DNA from: Deltaproteobacteria bacterium
GTDB lineage: Bacteria > Myxococcota_A > Polyangia > JAAYKL01
Reading direction: 5' to 3'
DNA length: 39,437 nucleotides
Assembly (NCBI GenBank): GCA_016936575.1
Contig: JAFGXQ010000076.1
Coordinates: 1-39,437, forward strand
In this document: piece after piece, positions 26,193 to 34,709 of the stretch
How the letters are laid out: every line of letters begins with the position of its first letter
Position numbering within the stretch: position 1 is the stretch's first letter
Made by a program: the position numbers and the translations under genes
Notes under the pieces: generated by a model
Told to the model about the DNA's origin: nothing
The model's database searches: none
Seen by the model: only the letters and a program-made list of their open reading frames with translations

Positions 26193-26316
26193 TTTGCAGG
26201 TTTGTTTCAACGGAACAATCGGTGCACCAGTCGCGCGCTTCTTTCGCCAGCGGGCGCTTTCGGACATAGGCGAACCGGATGCAACAGAGGCAAGGTAAAA
26301 ATTTACTGCCGATCAA
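26161..26316 (-). CDS. Possible 51-residue Cys-rich small protein
   Basis: An ORF downstream of the TonB-dependent receptor, in the same reading frame after its TGA stop. From a TTG at 26316 it encodes 51 residues with six Cys in the pattern CxCC (9-12), CxxC (31-34) and one near the end; the segment CIRFAYVRKRPLAKEARDWC looks protein-like. AAAGGA lies upstream but only 2 nt from the TTG, which is too close, so the start is uncertain. It could be a small metal-binding protein at the end of the operon, or the remnant of a larger gene. No family recognised. Confidence 0.33.
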   Translation of the reverse strand: MIGSKFLPCLCCIRFAYVRKRPLAKEARDWCTDCSVETNLQIRWLADCEIK

Positions 26317-26343
26317 TATCCTTTGTGCTGCCGATTCACAAAA

Positions 26344-29300
26344 TCAATACGAATACCCTGCACCAAGGGAGAAGCTGACGCCTTTTTTGTAGTAAAAGGT
26401 GGTGTGGCCGCCCTGTTTGAATTCAACGGCCTGATTGAGGATATTCCCGATTTTGAAACTCAGCTGATAATGTTTTTTAAATTTCTTTTTCGCGACGAAG
26501 TTCATCTGATGAAACGGTTGTTCGTAGGTATCGGGTAATCCCACCGCGCCCACTTCTGAAATTCGGCGACCGAATACATTGTACAGCAACACCAGCGACA
26601 ATCCGGAATCCACGTCGTCGTAGCCGACTTGCGCATTTATCACAAACGGCGATTGCCCCTGCAGCGGGCGTTCATTGGTGGTTTGAATGCCTTCCGGATC
26701 AAGCTCCACCCGCGATCGAATGAATGATGCGTTGGTGGCGAAATACATGTCCTGAAGCGCTTCTGAAATCCAGTTGAAACTTTTTTTGAAATCAAACTCC
26801 AACCCAACGTTTTTCGCCCCGCGCGCATTGCGCCAACTGGTGCCGATTTGTGCCGTCTGAATCAATGATACCTCGATGGGGTCTTCAAACCGCTTGAAAA
26901 AACCGCCGAATGAAATCAACTCTCCCGGTGCGAAAAACCAGTCCCACCGCACATCAAAGTTGTCGATAGTGGCCCGCTTCAAATCCGGATTCCCCACCGT
27001 TTCTCTGCCGCCGGTTACATCATTGAACGGCGCTTCAGACAGTTCTCGAAATTCAGGACGAGACACCGTACGCCCGTATCCTCCCCGAACAATCATGCCT
27101 TCGATAAACTCCCACGAAGCGGTTCCCGCCGGCAGCACATCGAGGGTTTCCAAATCAGCTTCTGTGGTTTGCGGTGTGGCGGTAAACAGTTCAAATGTTC
27201 GCACCTTCTGCACCGATTTTTCAACCCGGGCGCCGGCCATCAGCTTCACGTCTTCCATCAGCTGAAGTTCACCCTTGGTATACCCCGCTGAAATGGTCTG
27301 TTCCGCGGTATAGTTATCGGTGGGACGAGTGGCTTCCCGAATTTCCAACCCGGCGTAGTCTGTGCCGTCATATGTGAACGGCCCGATATACTCGTCAACA
27401 AAAAGATCTTCAGGCCACAACGATAACGGCCCTTCTTCTGCGGGAAAAGAATTGGTTTTCTTGGTATTGAAATTGAATCGACGCGTATCCACTTCGCGCT
27501 CGCGAATCACAAACGCTCCGCCACCAAACAGTTTCAGTTCATTGTATTCATCAAATCGAAACGGCATACTGAACTCAAACCCCAAATCATGACTGACATC
27601 CACCAGCTCGCTGAACAATGTGCTGTTTCCCTCCGGTCGGTTGGACAATCGCCATCGGCCGGTGTCCCGCTCCAAGTCGTAACGCGCTTCCCGCCGCAAC
27701 GGCTCATCCCGCGTGGCACGGGAGTACGTGTACCGCCAATTGAATCCCAAATCATGCAGCGGTTGAATCAGGTGTTCCCCCAACAACTGTTGCGAGAACA
27801 GCTGTCGCTCCACCCATCGAATCCGCAACACCCGAATATCGGTATCCACATCGCTGTTCAATCCCCGATACCACCGAGTCTGGTTGTCGGTGATGCGGTT
27901 TAGTATGGTGGTACTGCGAAGGCTGTGATGTTCGCTGAATTCCACCCCCAGGGCGAGAAATCCCGAGGTCTTAATGGTGTTCACCGTATTTTCAAAATCG
28001 TAGTCGTGAAAAATCCGCATGTCATCTTGACCCATATTATACACCACAAAATGCGGTTCCACGCTCTCCCAGTCGTTGTCGTACATGGCCGACCCGAGCA
28101 CCCCCAGTTTCAATTTACGCAGTTTGAACGTATTTCCCACGCTGACAGACCCGCCGAAATTCGGAGGTATGGTGTCCTTCCAGGTTTTCCATTGCTGCGG
28201 AAGCAACTCTCCGAGTTCCTCGATTTCCTCCAAAGAAAACCCCGGTGTAATCAAGTCTCCTTCTACCAGCGGCTGACCTTCGGTCGCTTCAACGAACTCC
28301 CCCGGTAGGCTCCGGTGACCGCCGTCCACACCCAACCAGTCTGTCGGGCCGGACGGATTCATCCACCCCTGTGTGAACGTGGTGCCGGTGAGAATCTCGC
28401 CGCTCAACGATACGTCGAATACAAACTCAGACGGGTAGTTCCGGCTGCGCAACAGAACCACACCACCGCCGAATTCACCGGGCATCTCGGGACTGTAGGT
28501 TTTTTGCACCACCACACTCTCGAGCATTCCCGCCGGAAACATGTCGAGCGGTATCACGCGACGCTCCGGCTCCGGGCTCGGCAGCATCGCACCGTTAAAC
28601 AATGTTGACGAATACCGCTCGCCCAATCCTCTTACATATACGTACTTCCCACCCACAACTGTGATGCCGGTCACCCGCTTCAACGCCGACGCGGCATTGG
28701 AATCGCCGGTTTTCGACATCTGCTCCGCACCGATAACATCTTCCACGGCGGTGGATTCCTTGCGCTCCTCCATCAGCGACGCGGTCCCTCCTTCAATTCG
28801 GGGCGCGGTCACCACAAAATCGGACAGCATCACCCCAAGAGGAGTGACCACCAACTCGATTTCGGTCGGCTTTTCGGCCACCACCGATACATTGTTTTGG
28901 GTCACCGTAGCAAACTGCTGATGAATCGCGGACACATCGTGAACACCCACCGGTACTTCAAAAACAAACTGGCCGTTTTCGTCGGTTTCGCGGTAGCCCG
29001 ATTCCCCCCGCACAAACACCCGAACCCCTTTCACCCCTTCTCCGGTTTCTTCATGAACCACTTTTCCCAAAATCACAGACATCTGCTTGGTTTTGTCCGA
29101 TGTTTTCGAGTCTTCCTCTACATGTGCCACCCGGGTAATTCCCTCCACCTGATACGATGTCACTTCCCCTTCGTCACTCACACTCCCGACCACTTCCACA
29201 TCGTATCCGGCAACCACATCTACTTCACCGAGTTTCGCCACTGTACCGCCGCCCATGTACACAAGCAGTGTGTGCCTTCCCTCAGGCAGCACCATGTCAA

Positions 29301-29481
29301 AATTACCGTCTTCAATTTCAACCACCGTATCGGGATACTGCTGACTGAACAATGTAACGTTCCCAATCGGTATCTTTTGTTCGTCTTCAAACAATACCCC
29401 ATGAACGCGACCCGTATTTTCGGCTGCGAAAGATTGCGTCGCAGCGAACAGAACCATACACATAAAAACTAAATGTTTCAT
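26344..29481 (-). CDS. TonB-dependent outer-membrane receptor with two carboxypeptidase-regulatory-like domains
   Basis: A 1045-residue outer-membrane transporter. Signal peptide ends at SFA-AE (~19). Two carboxypeptidase-regulatory-like beta-sandwich domains follow (about 22-100 and 135-212; the second has VVHEETGEGVKGVRVFV). A TonB-box-like DFVVTA is at 221-226. The plug (~240-350) carries KYVYVRGLGERYSSTLFNGA, PSPEPERRVIPLDMFP and EFGGGVVLLRSR, and the barrel runs to a terminal GAGYSY. No substrate-specific motif is obvious. It is the last gene of the lipoprotein-DUF3450-ttpC-exbB-exbD-tonB-TPR operon, so TonB2 is its presumed energy source. Regulatory-like N-terminal domains are also found on Oar-type receptors implicated in protein export. 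Confidence 0.93.
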   Translation of the reverse strand: MKHLVFMCMVLFAATQSFAAENTGRVHGVLFEDEQKIPIGNVTLFSQQYPDTVVEIEDGNFDMVLPEGRHTLLVYMGGGTVAKLGEVDVVAGYDVEVVGSVSDEGEVTSYQVEGITRVAHVEEDSKTSDKTKQMSVILGKVVHEETGEGVKGVRVFVRGESGYRETDENGQFVFEVPVGVHDVSAIHQQFATVTQNNVSVVAEKPTEIELVVTPLGVMLSDFVVTAPRIEGGTASLMEERKESTAVEDVIGAEQMSKTGDSNAASALKRVTGITVVGGKYVYVRGLGERYSSTLFNGAMLPSPEPERRVIPLDMFPAGMLESVVVQKTYSPEMPGEFGGGVVLLRSRNYPSEFVFDVSLSGEILTGTTFTQGWMNPSGPTDWLGVDGGHRSLPGEFVEATEGQPLVEGDLITPGFSLEEIEELGELLPQQWKTWKDTIPPNFGGSVSVGNTFKLRKLKLGVLGSAMYDNDWESVEPHFVVYNMGQDDMRIFHDYDFENTVNTIKTSGFLALGVEFSEHHSLRSTTILNRITDNQTRWYRGLNSDVDTDIRVLRIRWVERQLFSQQLLGEHLIQPLHDLGFNWRYTYSRATRDEPLRREARYDLERDTGRWRLSNRPEGNSTLFSELVDVSHDLGFEFSMPFRFDEYNELKLFGGGAFVIREREVDTRRFNFNTKKTNSFPAEEGPLSLWPEDLFVDEYIGPFTYDGTDYAGLEIREATRPTDNYTAEQTISAGYTKGELQLMEDVKLMAGARVEKSVQKVRTFELFTATPQTTEADLETLDVLPAGTASWEFIEGMIVRGGYGRTVSRPEFRELSEAPFNDVTGGRETVGNPDLKRATIDNFDVRWDWFFAPGELISFGGFFKRFEDPIEVSLIQTAQIGTSWRNARGAKNVGLEFDFKKSFNWISEALQDMYFATNASFIRSRVELDPEGIQTTNERPLQGQSPFVINAQVGYDDVDSGLSLVLLYNVFGRRISEVGAVGLPDTYEQPFHQMNFVAKKKFKKHYQLSFKIGNILNQAVEFKQGGHTTFYYKKGVSFSLGAGYSY

Positions 29482-29502
29482 AATGATACTCTCGAATGAA
29501 GT

Positions 29503-30672
29503 CTATTCACACTGCCAGCCGCTGGCGACGCATCGCTCAATGGCGAGTCGCAGGTCCATTGCCTTGGTGAAATACACCGGGTCAGTTATTTTCGATAAAA
29601 TATCTTCGGCTTTATTGAAGGCCCCGTTCTTGAAGTAACTGTACGCAAGTCCGTACTGAATCGGTGCTTCTTCCAGCAACCCCAGTCGAAACAATCTGGG
29701 CGCCAGCGCAGCCGCCTCTTCAAAACGGGTCATCTCGATAAGAATGCCCATGCGCTGCCGAATCTTTACTTTCTGGTCCACAATTTTCTCGTTCAGCCGC
29801 AACGCCTTGTAATACTGACCTTTGCGACGATACAGCTCTGCCGCGTCGGTGGTAAAATCTTCGTTTTCGAGCGACGCGAGATGAAACAAGCGGGCGCTAA
29901 TCAGTTCGTTCCCGCTTTTCATGTACGCACGAGCCAGCTGCACCGTCAGTTTGGGCTCGTTGGGAAAACTCAGCCGTGCTGCCTCGAGCACCAGAATAGC
30001 TTCCTCATGGGCCCCTCCTTTCAAGAACGCCTCAGAAATAGCAGTGTAGTCATCCGGCGTGGCGCGTTCGTCGGCCAGAAACTTCTTTCCTTCCACTACC
30101 GCCTGCTGAAACAGCCCGGCTTCCACCAAAACCAGTACCGTGGAACGCTTCATTTCAACATTATTCGGAAATCGTTTTGTTCCCTCCTTCAACGTCAGCC
30201 AGGCACCGTGAAGGTCGTTCAATTTCCAAAAGGCATTCGCCTTCAGCATATAAGTGGCTTCCAACGCTGTTGCGGCTTCTCCACCCTTTTCAATATAGGA
30301 TATGGTTTCTTTGTATTTTTCGAGTTTAAACGCGGCCTGCGCCAAAAATACATACGCCATTTTGTCTTTCTGCGTGAACGAAACCGCCTTCTTCAACGCA
30401 TTGTAGGCATCCTGCGCATTGAGCAGTGAAAGATGACAAAGGCCCAGATACAGATAATATTTGCCTTTATCCATCCCAGCCCTATTGGGGTTGATTTCGC
30501 CCAACAGCACCAGCGCGCGATCGTAGTGTTTGTCCTTGATCATGACTGAAACAAGACCCAACTCGTCGACATCGTCCTCTTTCGGCTCCGGCGCTTTTTT
30601 CGCCCAAACCAATGTCGTGAAACAACATATCAGTACTGTCGAAATAATCTGCAACGTTCTCTGGTGTATCAT
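29503..30672 (-). CDS. Periplasmic TPR-repeat protein of the TonB2 operon
   Basis: 389 residues from the ATG at 30672, 4 nt after the tonB2 stop (an overlapping GTG at 30684 is the alternative). A signal peptide ends at LVWA-KK (~24). The remainder is helical with about eight tetratricopeptide-type repeats (for example YYLYLGLCHLSLLNAQDAYN and MAYVFLAQAAFKLEKYKETI). A Cys pair near the end (CVASGWQCE) could form a disulfide. Equivalent TPR proteins lie beside tonB2 in Vibrio-type TonB2/TtpC loci, where a scaffold or accessory role is assumed. The receptor gene follows after 21 nt. Confidence 0.87.
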   Translation of the reverse strand: MIHQRTLQIISTVLICCFTTLVWAKKAPEPKEDDVDELGLVSVMIKDKHYDRALVLLGEINPNRAGMDKGKYYLYLGLCHLSLLNAQDAYNALKKAVSFTQKDKMAYVFLAQAAFKLEKYKETISYIEKGGEAATALEATYMLKANAFWKLNDLHGAWLTLKEGTKRFPNNVEMKRSTVLVLVEAGLFQQAVVEGKKFLADERATPDDYTAISEAFLKGGAHEEAILVLEAARLSFPNEPKLTVQLARAYMKSGNELISARLFHLASLENEDFTTDAAELYRRKGQYYKALRLNEKIVDQKVKIRQRMGILIEMTRFEEAAALAPRLFRLGLLEEAPIQYGLAYSYFKNGAFNKAEDILSKITDPVYFTKAMDLRLAIERCVASGWQCE

Positions 30673-30676
30673 TCTA

Positions 30677-31333
30677 TCACCCACTTAATTTAAACGGAAT
30701 TCTGCGGCGCGCCCAGGTTTTGACGGGCTTGCCGTTGTAGTACGCCGGTGTGAATTTCAGGTTTCGTGCCCATTCCACCGTGGCGCTGTCAAATACGCCC
30801 ATCGGCTCCGATTCGAGTACTTTCACCTTTTCAACAATACCGTCTGAATTGATTAGCATGTTGATAACCACGAAACCTTCCTGATTTTTACGACGGGCCC
30901 GCGGGGGGTACTCGAGAGACCCTTCAAACAAAGGAGCGGGAACCACATCGACTGTCTCGGCGGTCATCACCATATCTTTGACTGCTTCATCGCCGATAAG
31001 CTTATCCACTGCGCCGTCCAAACCGAACCCGTCCATACCGGGCAAGTCAAAGCTGAGCCCCGAAATGGCGGTTGAAATCACCGGTGCCGGAGCTGCCTTT
31101 GATATATTTCGTTTCGGCCTGGACCGTTTTTGCTCCTTATGCTTCTTCTTTTTCGGGGGTTTCTTCTTGCCGGCGACCGACATCTCCTTGTAATCGACTT
31201 TCGGCTCTTTCTTTTGGGGCGTGAGACTGTTCATGGTCAGTACCAATGCGAGAATCGCCGCACTTCCGAGCAACATCACGAAAAATGCCACAGCCAGCCG
31301 AATCAGCCGTTCTTTTCGGGAAAACAAATCCAT
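30677..31333 (-). CDS. tonB2: TonB energy transducer, TonB2 type (set 2)
   Basis: 218 residues from the ATG at 31333, 7 nt after the exbD2 stop (a longer start at 31375 would overlap exbD2). A single membrane anchor spans about 11-34 and contains no His, unlike TonB of set 1 and E. coli TonB. A short basic spacer (KKKPPKKKKHKEQKRSRPKR) replaces the usual Pro-rich one. The C-terminal TonB domain runs from about 140: LEYPPRARRKNQEGFVVINM, then FDSATVEWARNLKFTPAYYNGKPV. The compact form is typical of TonB2 proteins working with a TtpC-like partner. Fourth member of the energising core after ttpC, exbB2 and exbD2. Confidence 0.92.
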   Translation of the reverse strand: MDLFSRKERLIRLAVAFFVMLLGSAAILALVLTMNSLTPQKKEPKVDYKEMSVAGKKKPPKKKKHKEQKRSRPKRNISKAAPAPVISTAISGLSFDLPGMDGFGLDGAVDKLIGDEAVKDMVMTAETVDVVPAPLFEGSLEYPPRARRKNQEGFVVINMLINSDGIVEKVKVLESEPMGVFDSATVEWARNLKFTPAYYNGKPVKTWARRRIPFKLSG

Positions 31334-31340
31334 CGCGCTG

Positions 31341-31745
31341 TTACCCCGCTTCTTTTTCTGTCGCCACGCCCACATCTGTCGCCCCGGCGAGCCGACATTG
31401 ATCGACTGCCTCCACCAGTTTTTCAGCGGGTACCAGTCTGTCAGTAATCACCAGAATCTGCCCGGATGCACCGCTCTTCAACAAATCACGAACACGACTC
31501 TGCAGCATCCATGGTTTTATGGGCTGTCCCTCTATGTAAATGTTTCCGGAACGGTCGAGATGAATACGTATGGACTTGGTCGAGGCAGGCGATGCGCTCG
31601 CCGCCCCGGGTCGCTCAATATCGATTTTCATATCCTTCACAAATGTGGTGGACACCATAAAGAAAATAAGAAGAATAAACACCATATCAATCAACGGTGA
31701 GATGTCGACGCCGGCATTGCTGCTTTTCTTTCTAAAATATCTCAT
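31341..31745 (-). CDS. exbD2: ExbD-family protein (set 2)
   Basis: 134 residues with one transmembrane helix and a periplasmic ExbD domain. The membrane motif is VDISPLIDMVFILLIFFMV with the essential Asp at position 20. The domain continues through DRSGNIYIEGQPI and ILVITDRLVPAEKLVEAVDQCRLAG. The ATG overlaps the exbB2 stop by 4 nt (ATGA). This ISPLIDMVFILLIFF sequence is the type seen in Vibrio-like ExbD2 proteins and differs from the NVTPFVDVTLVLL of set 1. Confidence 0.94.
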   Translation of the reverse strand: MRYFRKKSSNAGVDISPLIDMVFILLIFFMVSTTFVKDMKIDIERPGAASASPASTKSIRIHLDRSGNIYIEGQPIKPWMLQSRVRDLLKSGASGQILVITDRLVPAEKLVEAVDQCRLAGATDVGVATEKEAG

Positions 31746-32350
31746 AGGGTTTCTCCATGAGCATCCATCGATGCCACGATGTCCTTTATCTTTTGAATTT
31801 CCATTTGCAATCCGTGTTGTCGCTGATCCAGAATTCTTCCAATCAGCAACCCCGGAATTGCGACGGCCAATCCCATTTGAGTTGTAAATAACGCCAGAGA
31901 AATACCTCCCGCAATTCCGCCGGATTGGGCAAACAGAGACATATCACCGAGAGAATCGAATGTTTCAATCATTCCCGATACTGTTCCAAGAAGTCCGAGC
32001 AACGGCGCAATCGCGACAATCGCTTTGGTGAGTATGGAATATCGTTCCATTTCGACGTCAAACACCGCCATGGCCCCACGAAGTCGATTTTTAATATCAG
32101 GGACCCCCGGTTTCAATTCCGAGAGGGCAAGCCGGACCGCTCTGGGGATAATACCGCGAACTTCCTTTTTGCTTTTGCTTCTCTGTCGCTCAATCACCCG
32201 ACGAACGGTTTTGGTCGTCCCCCTTCGCAACGTGTAGAGACGAAAGCCCAAACCGAACCACAGCACCATGGCCAAAACAACCAGCGGTATCATTACAAAC
32301 CCGCCGCTGGCCAGATAATCAGTCAGTTGCTCCACGTAATCGGGAGTCAT
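31742..32350 (-). CDS. exbB2: ExbB-family proton-channel protein (set 2)
   Basis: 202 residues with three transmembrane helices (about 15-37, 107-128, 146-170). The family signature IAPLLGLLGTVSGMIETFDSL is on helix 2, and GGIAGGISLALFTTQMGLAVAIPGLL on helix 3. It overlaps ttpC upstream and exbD2 downstream by 4 nt each. Together with exbD2 it should form the proton channel driving TonB2. Confidence 0.94.
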   Translation of the reverse strand: MTPDYVEQLTDYLASGGFVMIPLVVLAMVLWFGLGFRLYTLRRGTTKTVRRVIERQRSKSKKEVRGIIPRAVRLALSELKPGVPDIKNRLRGAMAVFDVEMERYSILTKAIVAIAPLLGLLGTVSGMIETFDSLGDMSLFAQSGGIAGGISLALFTTQMGLAVAIPGLLIGRILDQRQHGLQMEIQKIKDIVASMDAHGETL

Positions 32351-33822
32351 ACCGCGGCCTCCGCTGCGACCGGAGACTGCACGACCTCCTCGCTTTTTTG
32401 GGAGTCAGTTTCTTGTTTACTAACATCCTGATTTTCCGAATCCGATTGCTTTTCCGCGTCATTTTTTGACGATTCTGACAAATTTTTCTTATTTTTGTTT
32501 TTCACATCGTCAATGTTGATTATCTGGAGTGCCGCTCTTTCCATCGCATCCATAATCGCACTGGCCCGGCCGCTCAACAATGTTCCGAACAGCAATGTGG
32601 GAATCGCGACAATCAACCCCAATTCGGTGGTGACCAATGCTTCAGAAATCCCTCCGGAAAGCATTTTGGGATCACCGGTTCCGTGTTCGGTGATGATATC
32701 AAAAGTTGAAATCATACCGGTCACTGTACCCAAAAGCCCCAACAACGGCACCACAGACGCTGCGACCAGAATTGATGTATTAAACCGGTCAACCATCGGC
32801 GCTTTATTGAGAATCGCTTCTGATACGATGTCATCGAGCTTTTCGCGCTCTTTATGCAGATTTTCAATGGTCACGCGCAATACATGCGCCGCGGCGCCCT
32901 TGGCCTTCTTGCATTTGGAGAGCGCTTTATCAATTTCGCCCCGATTCACAAACTCACCGACGGTCTTGATGAGTTTATCGGTACGCATGCCCGCAATTGC
33001 AAGAATCACGATACGAGCGAGCACCATCAAAATGGCAACAACACCCAGCCATACGATAATCCAGGCGATGATACCACCGCTGTCCACAATTTCTTTCCAG
33101 GTTTTTTCTTCCTTGTGCTCTACCGGCTTTTCCATAGATTCGTACAAAAAGATCGGCAGTTCCTTAGGGAATTTTCCGGCCAGAATATTCTTTGCCACCG
33201 TACCGGTCGAACTATTCCACAGTTTGTACTTGCCGTTTCCGGCCGGCGCCAGTGCACCGCTGCCGGACTTCGAAATTCCGTATGCCGCAACGTGACCGAT
33301 GGTAACAATTTCACCATCTACTTTGTTGCCGTTCATCAGAAAGAATGAACCTTCGCTTCTTGCTACAGTGGCGCCGATATCATGCGCCTGACCTGCCGCC
33401 TTAAAGATATTGATAATCTGCGTGGCCTGCACCTCCACGTTCTCAGACGGTGCAGCCAGTTCAAACCCATACTGTTCAAGTGTTTCCTTGGCGCGCGACA
33501 TGGTTTCAATCAGCATATCCTCGCGTTCTTCCATGTCAGTGTTGTCGCGTTCGGTTTCGTCGAGGTCCATCTCGATAGCATCGGCCTTGTTGTGTATGGC
33601 GAGCAGCTGACTCTGAAGCGCCTGCAGTTCCGCCCGTGCGGCCGATTCCTTTTTTTCGGCTTCGTCATCGATGGCGCCTAGCCGCTTTATCAACGCTTTT
33701 TTCTCTGCCTCTAAAAACGCGTATTCCTTCTGATATGCATTAAAAAAGTCATCTGCGGCGGCCAGTCGGGAATACGATGTCAGCAACAACAGCCCCACGC
33801 TTGCAATAAGTAAGTACTTCAT
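32347..33822 (-). CDS. ttpC: TtpC-like protein: coiled coil plus MotA/TolQ/ExbB domain
   Basis: 491 residues. A signal peptide ends near LAA-ADD (~22), and a periplasmic coiled coil spans ~25-115. A beta-rich stretch (~150-230) leads to three membrane helices (about 250-277, 349-372, 393-416) with the ExbB-type PLLGLLGTVTGMISTFD and GISEALVTTELGLIVAIP motifs. The last ~50 residues are a charged Ser/Gln/Glu/Lys tail. This layout matches TtpC, the fourth component required by the Vibrio TonB2 system. It overlaps DUF3450 upstream and exbB2 downstream by 4 nt each, so the components are made in step. Confidence 0.9.
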   Translation of the reverse strand: MKYLLIASVGLLLLTSYSRLAAADDFFNAYQKEYAFLEAEKKALIKRLGAIDDEAEKKESAARAELQALQSQLLAIHNKADAIEMDLDETERDNTDMEEREDMLIETMSRAKETLEQYGFELAAPSENVEVQATQIINIFKAAGQAHDIGATVARSEGSFFLMNGNKVDGEIVTIGHVAAYGISKSGSGALAPAGNGKYKLWNSSTGTVAKNILAGKFPKELPIFLYESMEKPVEHKEEKTWKEIVDSGGIIAWIIVWLGVVAILMVLARIVILAIAGMRTDKLIKTVGEFVNRGEIDKALSKCKKAKGAAAHVLRVTIENLHKEREKLDDIVSEAILNKAPMVDRFNTSILVAASVVPLLGLLGTVTGMISTFDIITEHGTGDPKMLSGGISEALVTTELGLIVAIPTLLFGTLLSGRASAIMDAMERAALQIINIDDVKNKNKKNLSESSKNDAEKQSDSENQDVSKQETDSQKSEEVVQSPVAAEAAV

Positions 33823-34616
33823 CTCATCGTCCCCTGCGGAATCGCGTTTGGAACGGTAAACAGCCCCGTTCGAATTTGCTTTTTGAATGAATCAAACAGA
33901 TACAGAACCTGACGATGCTCTTCAGGAGACCGCAACGTGCGAAATGACCACGTGCCTTCCTGGTACACACTTTTTCCAATCTGACCGTCCTTGGTTTTCA
34001 CATACATCATCACCATGCCCACACGAATCACATCTGCGAGAGTTTCTTTGCCGTCGAGTGTGACCACCTGTTTATACAGGCCGCTTTCCCGAGACAGCCG
34101 AAATTCGTCTTCCGCCTGATCCCACACCCTGGCGAATGCATTCACCGGGTGAAGCAGCTTCTCGTCAATCTGTCGAATCAGCCTATCCAGCTCCGCCAGC
34201 CGTTCTTTTCGTTTAAATGGGATGCCTTCAGACACCTTCTGCTTCAGCATACCGATGGCTTCCAAAACAGCAGGTGTCAGCACGGTCACCTGTTCGTCTT
34301 CTTCGCTCAGCTTTTCCACGCGCTTGGAGTGGGACTCCTGCAGCTGTGCCAGGCGCATTTTCGCGCGCTGAATTTCAGCCTCAACCTCGGCTTTCTGCGT
34401 GGCGTACGAACGAATACGACCTTTCATCTCTTCTTTCTTTTCTTCGAGTTCCCCCGCCAGCCCATCCACTTCCTTGCGCAACTCGGCCAGACGCTCCGCC
34501 ATCTGCATCGGCGATTTACCGGCCGCATGCACCGCACCGTCTGTGAATGTTCCCAGGGAAAGAACACACAGTATCGCCCCCGCCAGCAGTAATTGTTTCT
34601 GTTTATTCATTATCAT
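33819..34616 (-). CDS. DUF3450-family periplasmic coiled-coil protein
   Basis: 265 residues from the ATG at 34616, which has GGTGA at a good distance; nearby in-frame ATGs at 34622 and 34610 are alternatives. A signal peptide ends near VHA-AG (~31). A long coiled coil follows (~40-125, AELRKEVDGLAGELEEKKEE onward), then a globular C-terminal half (TLADVIRVGMVMMYVKTKDG). DUF3450 proteins regularly precede ttpC in TonB2 loci; their job is not well defined, but pairing with the TtpC coiled coil is plausible. It overlaps ttpC by 4 nt and lies 93 nt behind the lipoprotein gene with a hairpin between. Confidence 0.88.
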   Translation of the reverse strand: MIMNKQKQLLLAGAILCVLSLGTFTDGAVHAAGKSPMQMAERLAELRKEVDGLAGELEEKKEEMKGRIRSYATQKAEVEAEIQRAKMRLAQLQESHSKRVEKLSEEDEQVTVLTPAVLEAIGMLKQKVSEGIPFKRKERLAELDRLIRQIDEKLLHPVNAFARVWDQAEDEFRLSRESGLYKQVVTLDGKETLADVIRVGMVMMYVKTKDGQIGKSVYQEGTWSFRTLRSPEEHRQVLYLFDSFKKQIRTGLFTVPNAIPQGTMR

Positions 34617-34657
34617 GTTCATTTCACCAAATTTGTTACAGAAGGTTCAACAAATAT

Positions 34658-34689
34658 GAAGAGCGGCGCTCCGAAAAACCCCGCTCTTC
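34658..34689 (-). promoter_or_regulatory. Hairpin between the lipoprotein and DUF3450 genes
   Basis: GAAGAGCGG (34658-34666) and CCGCTCTTC (34681-34689) form a perfect 9-bp stem with a 14-nt loop. On the transcribed minus strand it is followed by ATATTTGTTG, which is a poor T-run, so it is probably not a full terminator. An attenuator, or an RNA end protecting the lipoprotein message, would make the lipoprotein more abundant than the machinery. Confidence 0.55.
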
Positions 34690-34709
34690 GCTTGTACCCA
34701 GAAAAAATG

